Shown here piece by piece: positions 20,388 to 31,735 of a DNA stretch of 64,000 nt (position 1 is its first letter; each line of letters starts with the position of its first letter). The DNA is taken from assembly GCF_900116375.1 (NCBI RefSeq), contig NZ_UETB01000001.1, positions 627,802 through 691,801 of the forward strand. The letters are read 5' to 3'. The position numbers and the translations under genes were made by a program. Origin of the DNA: Georgenia satyanarayanai (lineage in GTDB: Bacteria > Actinomycetota > Actinomycetes > Actinomycetales > Actinomycetaceae). The notes below the pieces were generated by a model. That model was not told the origin of the DNA and ran no database searches. It saw only the letters and a list, made by a program, of their open reading frames with translations.

Positions 20388-22649
20388 TCAGTGCGTGATG
20401 CCGATGCGGTCGTGGACGCGGCGCAGCGCCGCCGGCGCCCACCAGTTCCACCTGCCGAGGACCGTCATCGTCGCGGGGACGAGGAGCATCCGGACGAGGG
20501 TCGCGTCGACGAGCACCGTGACCGCCAGGGCGAGGCCCACCTGCTTGATCACCATGAGCTCACCGGCGACGAAGCCGAGGAACACGAGGGTGATGATGAG
20601 CGCGGCCGAGGTGATGATCCGCCCCGAGCGCTGCAGCCCGTGCTCGACGGCGGCGTCGTTGTCGTGCCCCGTGTCCCAGTACTCCTTGATGCGGGCGAGG
20701 AGGAAGACCTCGTAGTCCATCGCCAGCCCGAAGCCGAAGGCGATGACGACGACCACGACGTAGGTCTCCAGCCCGCCGATCGGCGTGAACCCGAGGAGGC
20801 CCGAGAGGTGCCCCTCCTGGAAGACCCAGGTCGTGACCCCCAGCGCCGCGGCGAGGCCGAGCGCGTTGACGAGCACCGCCTTGACCGGGATGAGGACCGA
20901 ACCCGTCATGAGGAAGAGGAGGACGGCGACGGCGAGCAGGACGAGCCCACCGGCGAGCGGCAGCCCCTCGCCGACCGCCGTGAGGAAGTCGACCTGGTTG
21001 GCGGCCTGTCCCACCACCCACGTGGGGAAGCCCGGGTCGAGCTCGCGCAGCGCGTGGACGACGTCGGTCGCCACCTCACCGCCGGCGTCGGTGGACGCGA
21101 TGTCGACGCCGAGGACGACGTGCTCGCCGGACTCCGTGGGTGTCACCTCGCCCACGCCCGTGACGTCGGGCAGCGCCGCGACCTCCTGCGCCCAGGTCTG
21201 CGCGGTGGCGACGTCCGTGTCGGCGACGACGAGGACGGGCGGGGTGGTCGCTCCCGGGTAGTCCTCGCCCAGCACGGTGATGAACTCGCGCTGGTCGGAG
21301 CTGGCCGGGATGAGGTCGGTCGTCGAGTTGCGCAGCTGCAGGCCCAGTACGGGTGAGGCCAGCAGCCCGAGCACGGCGACCGTGCCGACGATGACGAGCC
21401 ACGGGCGGCGGTGGACGCCGCGCGCCAGCCGCGCGAACACGCCGTCCTCCGGGGCGACGTCACCGAGGCGGCCGAGCAGCCGGTCGAGCGCGGGCACTCG
21501 GGTCAGCACGGAGGGCCGCTGCAGCCGCTCGCCGAGCAGGACGAGGAGCGCGGGCACGAGCGTGAGCGCCGTGGCGAGGGCGATGACGACGACGGACACC
21601 CCGGCCGCGCCGAGGGAGCGCAGGATGTCGGGGGACAGGAGCATGAGGGCGCTGATCGCGACCGCGATCGTCACCGCCGAGAACGTGACGGTCCGGCCCG
21701 CCGTGCGCACCGTGCGGCGCACCGCCTCCTCGACGACCGCCCGCCCGTGGGTGCGACGCCGCCGGCGCCGCAGCGGCAGGCCGGTGCTCGCGGTGGAGGC
21801 GACGAGGTCGGCGGCCTCCTCGCGGTACCGGGAGACGATGAGCAGCCCGTAGTCGATCGACAGTCCCAGCCCGAGCACCGTGACGACGTTGACGACGACG
21901 GCGTCGAGCTCGATGACCCGGGCGAAACCGAGCAGCGCTCCGAGCCCGCCGGCGATCGAGGCGACGGCGCCGACGAGCGGCATGCTCGCGGCGAGGAAGC
22001 CGCCGAAGACCACCACCATGACGAGGAGGGACAGCGGCAACGCGATGGCCTCGCCGCGGGCGAGGTCGGCCTCCACCCGGTCGGTGACGGCCGAGACGAC
22101 CCGCTCGTTGCTCGAGACGATGCCGCTGGCGTCCGGCGCCACGTCGGCGAGCTCGGCGGGCACCTCCTCGAGACGGTCCTCGACGGCCGTGCGGGCAGCG
22201 CCGCCGTCGTCGAGCCCGGGCTCGAGCTCGGCGATGAGGAGGAACCCGTCGTCCGCGGCGGAGACGAGGGAGGCGACGAGCGGGTCCTGCGGCCCCTCCG
22301 GGGCGAGGAAGGGGTCGAGGACGGTGGCCACGCCGTCGAGGCTCTCGACGTCCTGGCGCACCGGGATGAGCGCCGCGGCGAGCCCCGCTGAGACCTCGGG
22401 GTCGCCGAGGTCGGTGCCCTGGACGAGCAGCGTCACCTCCTCACCGTTCTCGGGCGACGCCGCGAGGATGTCACGCCCCTCCTGGCTCTCGGCCCCGGGC
22501 ACCCTCGGCTCGCCCGAGTGGAGGCTGGCGAACAGGCCGTCACCGACCGCTCCGAGGGCGAGCGCGAGGCAGGAGAGGACGAGGACGGTCCACACGGCGA
22601 GGGTGGTCCGGGGGCGACGGATGACGCCGCGGGCGAGTGCATCGAACAC
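20388..22649 (-). CDS. MMPL/RND-family transporter
   Basis: A 753-residue inner-membrane protein with two halves, each with one membrane segment, a large extracytoplasmic domain and a cluster of five more segments, the MMPL layout. Signature stretches are GLGLSIDYGLLIVSRYREE in the first half and FGFGLAMDYEVFLLARIKEYW in the second, containing the DY pairs needed for proton coupling. GTG 22649 was chosen because the longer open frame runs into the divergent ThrE gene; the protein then starts VFDALARGVIRRPR, as family members do. A lipid or hydrophobic-compound exporter is likely; the substrate is unknown. Confidence 0.92.
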   Translation of the reverse strand: MFDALARGVIRRPRTTLAVWTVLVLSCLALALGAVGDGLFASLHSGEPRVPGAESQEGRDILAASPENGEEVTLLVQGTDLGDPEVSAGLAAALIPVRQDVESLDGVATVLDPFLAPEGPQDPLVASLVSAADDGFLLIAELEPGLDDGGAARTAVEDRLEEVPAELADVAPDASGIVSSNERVVSAVTDRVEADLARGEAIALPLSLLVMVVVFGGFLAASMPLVGAVASIAGGLGALLGFARVIELDAVVVNVVTVLGLGLSIDYGLLIVSRYREEAADLVASTASTGLPLRRRRRRTHGRAVVEEAVRRTVRTAGRTVTFSAVTIAVAISALMLLSPDILRSLGAAGVSVVVIALATALTLVPALLVLLGERLQRPSVLTRVPALDRLLGRLGDVAPEDGVFARLARGVHRRPWLVIVGTVAVLGLLASPVLGLQLRNSTTDLIPASSDQREFITVLGEDYPGATTPPVLVVADTDVATAQTWAQEVAALPDVTGVGEVTPTESGEHVVLGVDIASTDAGGEVATDVVHALRELDPGFPTWVVGQAANQVDFLTAVGEGLPLAGGLVLLAVAVLLFLMTGSVLIPVKAVLVNALGLAAALGVTTWVFQEGHLSGLLGFTPIGGLETYVVVVVIAFGFGLAMDYEVFLLARIKEYWDTGHDNDAAVEHGLQRSGRIITSAALIITLVFLGFVAGELMVIKQVGLALAVTVLVDATLVRMLLVPATMTVLGRWNWWAPAALRRVHDRIGITH

Positions 22650-22721
22650 GGCGGTCAGTCTCTCACCGTGGAGGCCGTCACAGCGTGCCCTGGGCCCTCG
22701 TCGCGGGGCGTGCTGGTGACG

Positions 22722-22727
22722 TAGCGT
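22722..22727 (+). promoter_or_regulatory. -10 hexamer that decides the thrE start
   Basis: TAGCGT lies 1 nt before the in-frame ATG at 22729 and 7 nt before the in-frame GTG at 22735. Leaderless spacing favours the GTG. Confidence 0.5.
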
Positions 22728-22734
22728 CATGGCC

Positions 22735-24195
22735 GTGGCGACGACTCCCGAACACGAGACCGCGCCCCTCGGCGCGCCACGCGCCGAGGGGCACGTCCGC
22801 CGCGAGTCGATCCTGCGTGAACGGGCGCGACGGGTGGTCGCCGGCAGCGGACCGCCCACCCTGGCCCTGTCCGCACGCCGCCGGCAGTCCGACCTCGCGG
22901 CCGAGACCGAGCGCTCCGTCCTCGACCTCGTCCTGCGGGTGGGCGAGGCGATGATCGCCACGGGCGCGCCCGTGGCCGACGTCACCGCGGCCCTGCTGCG
23001 GCTGGCCGCCTCCTACGGCGTGACGAACTGCCACGTCGACATCACCTTCATCTCGATCTCCGCGTCCATCGACCGCGATGACGACCCCATCACCAAGATG
23101 CGGGTCATCAACGTCCGCACCTCCGACTACAGCCGCCTCGCCGACCTCTTCGCCATGGTCGACGCCGCGGCTGCGGGCCGCCTGTCACTCGAGCGCGCCC
23201 ACACCCGCCTGGAGGACGTCCTCGACTCGCCGCACCCCTACCGGCGCTGGGTCGTCACCCTGGCCCTGGGCGTCATGGCCGCCGGTGTCGCCGGGCTGCT
23301 GGGTGGTGGGTGGCAGGTGGCCATCGTCGCCGCCGGTACGACGGCGCTCATCGACCGTGCGCTGCGTGTGCTGCGCCGCTGGGGGCTGCCCTATCTCTTC
23401 CAGCAGGCCGTGGGCGCCGGCATCGCGACCTTCGTGGCGATCGCGCTGCTGTGGGGGCAGGACACGTTCGGCTGGGACCGGGCGCTGCTGCCGCCGTCGC
23501 TCGTCGTCGCCTCGGGCATGGTCGTCCTGCTCGCCGGGATGCAGCTCGTCGGCGCCGCGGAGGACGCGATCTCCGGCTACCCGCTCACCGCGGCCGCCAA
23601 GTCCTTCGAGGTGGCGCTCTACACGGTGGGGCTCGTCGTCGGGATCGGTTTCGTGCTGGACCTCGGGCGGCGGCTCGGGGTGCCGCTGTACATCGGGGAC
23701 GTCTTCGGCAACGCGCCGCCGGGTCTGGTGCAGATCGCCTGCGGCGCGGTCATCGCCGGGTCGTGGGCGGTGGCGTCCTACACGCGGGCGGCCAACATCT
23801 GGCTCATCTCGCTCGTCGGCGCGGTCGCGGCCGGCATCTACTACGCGGTCGACGCCCTGTGGCTCGGGCCGGCGGGAGCCGCCTTCTTCGCCGCGCTCCT
23901 CGTCGGACTGCTCGCCGGCGTCATCGGGGACCGCGGGCGCCTGCCGAGTCTCGTCGTGTCGGTGTGCGGGGTCACTCCGATGCTGCCGGGCCTGTCGATC
24001 TACGCCGCGATGTTCGACTTCATCGAGGGCGGTGACGTCATCGGGGGCGGACAGCTGGCGATCCGGGCGCTGTCGGTCGGCCTCGCCCTCGCGGCGGGAG
24101 TCACGCTGGGGGAGTTCCTCGCCTTCTCGCTGCGCTCGGAGATGGACCGCTGGGAGCGCCGGGCCCGCAGCCGCGCGCGCGGCGCCCGCATCTGA
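22735..24195 (+). CDS. Threonine/serine exporter family protein (ThrE-like)
   Basis: A membrane protein of about 486 residues with the two ThrE-family parts in one chain. The first is an N-terminal soluble region ([26 protein letters not shown]) leading into membrane segments. The second is a C-terminal membrane block ([32 protein letters not shown]). Around ten hydrophobic segments are seen. The family exports threonine and serine by proton antiport in Corynebacterium; the substrate here is inferred. It is divergent from the MMPL gene, with 85 bp between starts. Confidence 0.88.
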   Translation: MATTPEHETAPLGAPRAEGHVRRESILRERARRVVAGSGPPTLALSARRRQSDLAAETERSVLDLVLRVGEAMIATGAPVADVTAALLRLAASYGVTNCHVDITFISISASIDRDDDPITKMRVINVRTSDYSRLADLFAMVDAAAAGRLSLERAHTRLEDVLDSPHPYRRWVVTLALGVMAAGVAGLLGGGWQVAIVAAGTTALIDRALRVLRRWGLPYLFQQAVGAGIATFVAIALLWGQDTFGWDRALLPPSLVVASGMVVLLAGMQLVGAAEDAISGYPLTAAAKSFEVALYTVGLVVGIGFVLDLGRRLGVPLYIGDVFGNAPPGLVQIACGAVIAGSWAVASYTRAANIWLISLVGAVAAGIYYAVDALWLGPAGAAFFAALLVGLLAGVIGDRGRLPSLVVSVCGVTPMLPGLSIYAAMFDFIEGGDVIGGGQLAIRALSVGLALAAGVTLGEFLAFSLRSEMDRWERRARSRARGARI

Positions 24196-24209
24196 CCACC
24201 CCACCTCCC

Positions 24210-24325
24210 GCCGAGAGCTGACTCACCCCCCTCCCGCCGACAGCGCACTTGTCGCCGACCGCCGACCTCCCGCCGACAGCGCACTTGTCGCCGACAGCGC
24301 ACTTGTCGCCGACAGCTGAATCACG
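24210..24325. repeat. Upstream 18-bp repeat array flanking rarA
   Basis: Three exact copies of GCCGACAGCGCACTTGTC at 24236, 24272 and 24290, with a degraded unit at 24254 and a variant unit ending TGAATCAC at 24308, all on an 18-bp period. A further variant (TGACTCAC type) lies at 24210. The array stops 28 bp before the rarA -10. Confidence 0.9.
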
Positions 24326-24353
24326 CCCGACGCACCCACCGCGCGGCGCGACG

Positions 24354-24359
24354 TAGGCT
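24354..24359 (+). promoter_or_regulatory. -10 hexamer of rarA, leaderless
   Basis: TAGGCT, 6 nt, GTG at 24366. No Shine-Dalgarno sequence. Confidence 0.62.
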
Positions 24360-24365
24360 CCGGGC

Positions 24366-25703
24366 GTGGACCTCTTCGACTCCGTGGGCGCCGACGACGC
24401 CGGCACCCCCGCCGCCCGTCCGGACGCGCCGCTCGCCGTGCGGATGCGTCCCGCCTCTCTCGCCGAGGTGGTCGGCCAGGAGCACCTGCTCAAGCCGGGC
24501 GCGCCCCTCCGGCGGCTCGTCGAGCCGGGCGGTACCTCCCGTGCGTCCTCGGTCATCCTCTGGGGGCCGCCGGGTACGGGGAAGACGACGCTGGCCTACC
24601 TCGTCGCCCACGCCTCCGGGCGTCGCTTCGTCGAGCTCTCCGCCGTGACCGCCGGCGTCAAGGACGTCCGACAGGTCGTCGAGGACGCCCGGCGGCGCCT
24701 CGTGAGCACCGGCGGGGAGACGGTCCTGTTCATCGACGAGGTGCACCGCTTCTCCAAGACCCAGCAGGACGCGCTCCTGCCGTCGGTCGAGAACGGATGG
24801 GTCACCCTCGTGGCGGCGACGACGGAGAACCCGAGCTTCTCCGTCATCTCCCCGCTCCTGTCCCGCTCCCTGCTCCTCACCCTCCAGCCGCTGGAGGAGG
24901 AGGACATCCGCGCGCTGGTGGCACGGGCACTGGAGGACGAGCGCGGGCTGGGCGGGCGCTACGAGCTCGCCGACGACGCCCTGAACCACCTCGTGCGGCT
25001 GGCCGGTGCCGACGCGCGCAAGGCGCTGACCATCCTCGAGGCCGCGGCCGGCGCCGCGGACGACGCCGGGACGATCGACCTGCCGACGATGGAGCGCGCC
25101 ATCGACGTCGCAGCGGTGCGCTACGACCGCGACGGCGACCAGCACTACGACGTCACGAGCGCCTTCATCAAGTCGATGCGGGGTTCGGACGTCGACGCCG
25201 CGCTCCACTACCTCGCCCGGATGATCGTCGCGGGGGAGGACCCCCGCTTCATCGCGCGGCGCATCGTCATCGCGGCTGCCGAGGAGGTCGGCATGGCCGA
25301 CCCGACGGCGCTCCACACCGCCGTCTCCGCCGCGGACGCCGTCGCATTCATCGGGATGCCCGAGGGTGCGCTCGTCCTGGCCCAGGCGGTCGTCCACATC
25401 GCGACGGCGCCCAAGTCGAACGCCTCCTACCGGGCCATCGGCGAGGCCATCGCGGACGTCCGCGCCGGGAAGGCCGGGCCGGTGCCGCCGCACCTGCGCG
25501 ACTCGCACTACGCGGGGGCGAAGAAGCTCGGCCACGGCACCGACTACGTCTACGCCCACGACGTCCCCCACGCCATCGCCTCCCAGCAGTATCTGCCGGA
25601 CGAGCTCGTCGGACGCCGGTACTACGAGCCCCGCCCACGCGGGCTGGAGCGGGACATCACCACCCGCCTCGAGCGCATCCGCGACATCCTCGGCAACGGC
25701 TGA
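24366..25703 (+). CDS. rarA: Replication-associated recombination protein A (AAA+ ATPase)
   Basis: A 445-residue AAA+ ATPase that acts at stalled replication forks and on single-strand DNA-binding protein. Walker A is GPPGTGKTT (about residues 67-75), Walker B FIDEVHRF, sensor 1 ATTENPSF and sensor 2 region [12 protein letters not shown]. The C-terminal MgsA tetramerisation domain contains [20 protein letters not shown]. Length is normal. It is unusual in being bracketed by two inverted arrays of an 18-bp repeat, one just before its promoter and one 25 bp after its stop. Confidence 0.96.
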   Translation: MDLFDSVGADDAGTPAARPDAPLAVRMRPASLAEVVGQEHLLKPGAPLRRLVEPGGTSRASSVILWGPPGTGKTTLAYLVAHASGRRFVELSAVTAGVKDVRQVVEDARRRLVSTGGETVLFIDEVHRFSKTQQDALLPSVENGWVTLVAATTENPSFSVISPLLSRSLLLTLQPLEEEDIRALVARALEDERGLGGRYELADDALNHLVRLAGADARKALTILEAAAGAADDAGTIDLPTMERAIDVAAVRYDRDGDQHYDVTSAFIKSMRGSDVDAALHYLARMIVAGEDPRFIARRIVIAAAEEVGMADPTALHTAVSAADAVAFIGMPEGALVLAQAVVHIATAPKSNASYRAIGEAIADVRAGKAGPVPPHLRDSHYAGAKKLGHGTDYVYAHDVPHAIASQQYLPDELVGRRYYEPRPRGLERDITTRLERIRDILGNG

Positions 25704-25727
25704 CGTCCCGGCGCCGGTGCCCCCGTC

Positions 25728-25835
25728 CGGCGGGAAGTGCGCTGTCGGCGGGAAGTCCGCTGTCGGCGGCAAGTGCGCTGTCGGCGGCAAGTGCGCTGTC
25801 GGCGGGAAGTGCGCTGTCGGCGGGAAGTGAGTGGG
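25728..25835. repeat. Downstream 18-bp repeat array flanking rarA (inverted relative to the upstream array)
   Basis: Six units on an exact 18-bp period from 25728. Five are CGGCGGGAAGTGCGCTGT or differ by one base (units 2, 3 and 4), and the sixth is degenerate. The reverse complement ACAGCGCACTTCCCGCCG matches the upstream array unit at 16 of 18 positions. Confidence 0.92.
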
Positions 25836-25836
25836 C

Positions 25837-25860
25837 GGGTGCGGGTGCGGGTGCGGGTGC
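25837..25860. repeat. GGGTGC hexanucleotide repeat, 4 copies
   Basis: Four perfect GGGTGC units directly after the 18-bp array. The 317-bp gap between rarA and rpsD is thus filled by the array, this repeat, and the rpsD promoter and leader. Confidence 0.85.
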
Positions 25861-25905
25861 GGCGGAGGTCACAGGGGGGCTACGCCGACGCCGGGAGGGC
25901 GCTGG

Positions 25906-25911
25906 TAGGCT
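25906..25911 (+). promoter_or_regulatory. -10 hexamer of rpsD
   Basis: TAGGCT with a predicted start near 25918, giving a leader of about 100 nt. Confidence 0.55.
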
Positions 25912-25917
25912 TGTCCG

Positions 25918-26013
25918 GTTGCCTTCGGGCAGCCACCTGGGGTCCCAGCCTTCGACGGTCGGCCCCGCGCGAGGGGAGTCCTCCCACTCGCGTGACGTCA
26001 CAACGACAGGAAG
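25918..26013 (+). promoter_or_regulatory. Structured 5' leader of rpsD
   Basis: Two hairpins: GUUGCC-UUCG-GGCAGC at 25918-25933, which starts at the predicted first nucleotide, and a long stem at 25968-25992 (arms CGCGAGGGGAG and CTCCC-A-CTCGCG). AGGAAG at 26008-26013 is the ribosome binding site. S4 often represses its own mRNA, so an S4-binding leader is plausible but untested. Confidence 0.5.
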
Positions 26014-26020
26014 TACACGC

Positions 26021-26653
26021 ATGAGCAAGAACAACCAGGCACGGTCGCGCCGCCAGGTGCGCCTGTCCCGCGCCCTCGGCATCGCGCTGACCCCCAAGGC
26101 GGTCAAGCACTTCGAGAAGCGCCCCTACCCGCCCGGTGAGCACGGCCGCGCCCGTCGTCGGACCGAGTCCGACTACGCCGTCCGCCTCAAGGAGAAGCAG
26201 CGTCTGCGCGCGCAGTACGGCCTGCGCGAGGCCCAGATGACGCGCGTCTTCGAGGAGGCCCGCAAGGAGTCCGGCCTGACCGGTGAGTCGCTGGTCGAGC
26301 TGCTCGAGATGCGTCTGGACGCCCTCGTGCTCCGCGCCGGCTTCGCCCGCACGATCGCCCAGGCGCGCCAGGCCGTCGTGCACCGCCACATCCTCGTGGA
26401 CGGCAAGCTCGTGGACCGCCCCTCCTTCCGCGTGAAGCCCGGCCAGGTCGTCCAGGTCAAGCCGAAGAGCCAGACCATGACGCCGTTCCAGATCGCCGCC
26501 GCCGGTGCGCACCGCGACGTCCTGCCGGACGTCCCGGGCTACCTCGACGTCGCGCTGGAGAAGCTCCGCGTCCAGCTCGTCCGTCGCCCCAAGCGCGACG
26601 AGGTCCCCGTCACCTGCGACGTGCAGCTGGTCGTCGAGTACTACTCGCGCTGA
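26021..26653 (+). CDS. rpsD: 30S ribosomal protein S4
   Basis: A 210-residue primary 16S rRNA-binding protein that nucleates 30S assembly. The S4 RNA-binding domain is clear (ESLVELLEMRLDALVLRAGFARTIAQARQAVVHRHILVDGK), and the protein ends in the usual VEYYSR. The N-terminal zinc cysteines of some S4 proteins are absent (C-minus type), as in many actinobacteria. ATG is supported by AGGAAG 7 nt upstream. It stands alone rather than in the ribosomal alpha operon, the usual actinobacterial position near alaS. Confidence 0.98.
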   Translation: MSKNNQARSRRQVRLSRALGIALTPKAVKHFEKRPYPPGEHGRARRRTESDYAVRLKEKQRLRAQYGLREAQMTRVFEEARKESGLTGESLVELLEMRLDALVLRAGFARTIAQARQAVVHRHILVDGKLVDRPSFRVKPGQVVQVKPKSQTMTPFQIAAAGAHRDVLPDVPGYLDVALEKLRVQLVRRPKRDEVPVTCDVQLVVEYYSR

Positions 26654-26671
26654 CCCACCCTGCTCGACTCT

Positions 26672-26708
26672 GCGCCCCGGGCGCCGGCCACGCCGGTACC
26701 CGGGGCGC
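26672..26708 (+). terminator. Hairpin after rpsD
   Basis: Ten-bp outer stem GCGCCCCGGG/CCCGGGGCGC with an inner CCGGC/GCCGG stem. No T tract. Confidence 0.6.
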
Positions 26709-26721
26709 GGACATTTCCGGG

Positions 26722-26727
26722 TAGCCT
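26722..26727 (+). promoter_or_regulatory. -10 hexamer of the DUF948-alaS unit
   Basis: TAGCCT, followed about 23 nt later by the AAGGAG ribosome binding site at 26750. Confidence 0.5.
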
Positions 26728-26762
26728 TCCCCGCAGCACCCGCCCGACCAAGGAGCCAGCAG

Positions 26763-27110
26763 ATGAACATCGGCGACATCGCCGGGATCGTGGCCGCCGT
26801 CGCGTTCCTCGCGCTCGTGGCTTTCCTCGCCGTCCCCCTCCTCAAGGTCGGCAAGGTGCTCGACGCCGCGACCGACTCGGTCCGTGAGGTCACCGCCCAC
26901 GCGCTGCCGGTCGTCGACGAGGCCGCGGCCACCATCGCGGCGAGCAACGCGCAGCTGGCCAAGGTCGACGCCGTCACCACGGCCGCCACCGAGGTCTCGC
27001 AGAACGTCTCGGCCCTCACGACGCTCGTCTCCGCGACCGTCGGTGGCCCGCTCATCAAGGTGGCCGCCTTCTCCTACGCCGTGCGGCGGGCCTTCCGGCG
27101 GGGCGCCTGA
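26763..27110 (+). CDS. DUF948-like membrane protein
   Basis: A 115-residue protein with one N-terminal membrane helix (IAGIVAAVAFLALVAFLAVPLL) and a helical, Ala/Val/Thr-rich remainder suggestive of a coiled coil, as in DUF948. AAGGAG lies 7 nt before the ATG. The next small gene starts within its stop codon (TGATG). Small DUF948 proteins sit just before alaS in many actinobacteria; their role is unknown. Confidence 0.82.
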   Translation: MNIGDIAGIVAAVAFLALVAFLAVPLLKVGKVLDAATDSVREVTAHALPVVDEAAATIAASNAQLAKVDAVTTAATEVSQNVSALTTLVSATVGGPLIKVAAFSYAVRRAFRRGA

Positions 27111-27343
27111 TGCGTCGCACCGCCGTCGTCGGCGTGACGGTCGTTGCCGTCCTCGTGCTCGCCACCCCGGCCGTCCGCCGCGGAGTCGGAGCCCGGCTCG
27201 AGTCCGCCGCCGCCGGCGTCCGGGCCCGCGTCGAGGGCTTCCGTACCGACTACGCCGCCCGCGAGGCCGAGCTGCGTGAGCGGCTGCTGCCGGACGACGC
27301 CGTCGTCGAGGCCGCGGCCCGCGCCCGCGACGACCGCCACTGA
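27110..27343 (+). CDS. Small hypothetical membrane-anchored protein
   Basis: A 77-residue protein with a hydrophobic N-terminus (VVGVTVVAVLVLATPAV) and a charged C-terminal half. It overlaps the DUF948 stop by 1 nt, so it is co-translated with it. The conserved position before alaS supports a real gene. No domain is recognised. Confidence 0.7.
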   Translation: MRRTAVVGVTVVAVLVLATPAVRRGVGARLESAAAGVRARVEGFRTDYAAREAELRERLLPDDAVVEAAARARDDRH

Positions 27344-27379
27344 CACTCCGTCCCTCCCGACCCTTCCCCCGAGGTCCCA

Positions 27380-30072
<2,693 letters not shown>

Positions 30073-30076
<4 letters not shown>

Positions 30077-30567
30077 GTGACCAGGCACCCGCCTTCGCCC
30101 GCGGCGCCCGCATCGGCGTCGACGTCGGTGCGGTGCGGGTCGGCCTCGCGCGCAGCGACGCCGACGGTCTGCTCGCCACCCCGGTCGAGACCGTGACCGG
30201 GGACCGCCCCGCGCAGCTGCGGCGGGTCGTGGAGATCGTCCGGGAGGTGGAGGCCGCGGCCGTCGTCGTCGGCCTGCCCCGGCAGCTGTCCGGCGCCGAA
30301 GGGCATGCTGCGGCGCTGGCGCGGGAGTACGCTGTGGACCTGGCGCGAGCGTGCGACCCCGTGCCCGTCAGGCTCGTCGACGAGCGGCTGACGACCGTCA
30401 GTGCCCACCAGGCGCTGCACCGGTCGGGCCGACCGGGGCGGCGCCACCGGGCGGTGGTCGACCAGGTCGCCGCCGTCATGATCCTCCAGGCTGCCCTGGA
30501 CCAGGAGCGCCGGACAGGTCAACCGGCGGGGGAGCTCGTCGACCACGGAATGGAGGCAGACGCGTGA
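30073..30567 (+). CDS. ruvX: Putative pre-16S rRNA nuclease / Holliday junction resolvase-like (YqgF)
   Basis: A 164-residue RNase H-fold protein. It opens with the active-site strand RIGVDVGAVRVGLARSDADG and has VVVGLPRQLSGAEG and LVDERLTTVSAHQ, carrying the expected acidic residues. The E. coli homolog matures the 16S rRNA 5' end. ATG overlaps the alaS stop and its TGA overlaps the mltG GTG, so all three are coupled. Confidence 0.92.
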
Positions 30568-31733
30568 GCGACCTCTTCGACCAGGCCCTGCTGGCCGATG
30601 AGCCCGAGCCGCGCTCGTCCGTCGAGCGACGCTCCGCACGACGTGACCGTGCCGAGCGGAAGCGGCGCCGCCGTCGGCGGACCGCCGTCGCGGTCGTGCT
30701 GAGCCTCCTGCTCGTCGCCGCTCTCGTCGTCGGGGCCTTCCTCGTCCTGCGCCCCCTCTTCGACGGCACCGACACCCCCGCGGCGGACGACTACCCCGGC
30801 CCGGGCTCGGGCAGCGTGCCCGTCGTCATCGAGGAGGGCGCCACCGGCGCCGCGATGGGCAGCACGCTCGTCGAGGCCGGTGTCGTCGCCTCGCAGCAGG
30901 CCTTCGTCGATGCCTTCAGCGCCAACCCCGACGCCGCGCAGATCCAGCCCGGCACCTACGAGCTCATGGCCGAGATGCGCGCCGAGGACGCTGTCAGCGC
31001 ACTGCTCAACCCCGCGAACAAGTCCGAGCTGCGCATCACCGTGCCCGAGGGCTGGCGCGCCGAGCAGATCTTCGAGCGTGTCGCCAGCGTCGCCCAGATC
31101 CCCCTCGAGGACGTCGAGGCCGCCGCGGAGGACCGGGAGGCGATCGGCCTGCCCGAGCAGGCCGCGGAGAACCCCGAGGGCTGGTTCGCCGCCGCGACGT
31201 ACACCCTGGAGCCCGACGCCGACGCCACCGCGATCCTCGCCGCCATGGTCGAGCAGACGACGAGCACCCTGGAGTCGCTCGACGTGCCCGCCGACGAGCA
31301 GCACGAGGTCCTCACCCGCGCCTCGATCATCGAGCACGAGGTCAACCGCGAGGAGGACCGCGGGAAGGTCGCGCGGGTCCTGGAGAACCGTCTGCAGAAC
31401 TGCAGCGACGACGGCCTCATCGGCATGGACTCGACGATCAACTACGGCCTGGGCCGCTCCGGCGGCGTGCCCGAGCGCTCCGAGCTCGACAACGCGGACA
31501 ACCCGTACAACACCCGGATCCACCCGGGGCTGCCGCCCACGCCGATCGGTGCCCCGGGCGTCGCCGCCATCGAGGCCGTGCTCGACCCGCCCGAGGGCGA
31601 CTGGTGCTACTTCGTCACCGTCAACCTCGACACCGGCGAGACACGCTTCACCGGGGACTACTCCGAGCACCTGCAGAACCAGGAGCTCTTCCGCGAGTGG
31701 CTGGCGACGAACCCCACCGACGACGAGGGCTGA
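30564..31733 (+). CDS. mltG: Endolytic murein transglycosylase MltG (YceG-like)
   Basis: A 389-residue protein that cleaves nascent peptidoglycan strands near the membrane. There is a basic cytoplasmic tail of about 40 residues, one membrane segment (AVAVVLSLLLVAALVVGAFLVL), then a LysM-like region and the YceG domain. The catalytic Glu lies in LTRASIIEHEV, and NTRIHPGLPPTPIGAPG is the conserved C-terminal motif. GTG overlaps the ruvX stop (GTGA) with GGAGG 7 nt upstream. The long Arg-rich cytoplasmic tail is an actinobacterial feature. Confidence 0.94.
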   Translation: MSDLFDQALLADEPEPRSSVERRSARRDRAERKRRRRRRTAVAVVLSLLLVAALVVGAFLVLRPLFDGTDTPAADDYPGPGSGSVPVVIEEGATGAAMGSTLVEAGVVASQQAFVDAFSANPDAAQIQPGTYELMAEMRAEDAVSALLNPANKSELRITVPEGWRAEQIFERVASVAQIPLEDVEAAAEDREAIGLPEQAAENPEGWFAAATYTLEPDADATAILAAMVEQTTSTLESLDVPADEQHEVLTRASIIEHEVNREEDRGKVARVLENRLQNCSDDGLIGMDSTINYGLGRSGGVPERSELDNADNPYNTRIHPGLPPTPIGAPGVAAIEAVLDPPEGDWCYFVTVNLDTGETRFTGDYSEHLQNQELFREWLATNPTDDEG

Positions 31734-31735
31734 GC

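Noticed and set aside
22650-22985. N-terminal extension of the MMPL protein to 865 residues
   Set aside because: It overlaps the divergent ThrE gene, is Arg-rich shadow sequence, and the protein starts normally at GTG 22649.
24210-25835. CRISPR array near rarA
   Set aside because: The units are directly tandem with an 18-bp period and no unique spacers, and there are no cas genes.
25737-26024. Small protein made of RCRREV-type repeats downstream of rarA
   Set aside because: It is just the 18-bp repeat read in frame, with no ribosome binding site. It then runs into the rpsD leader in the wrong frame.
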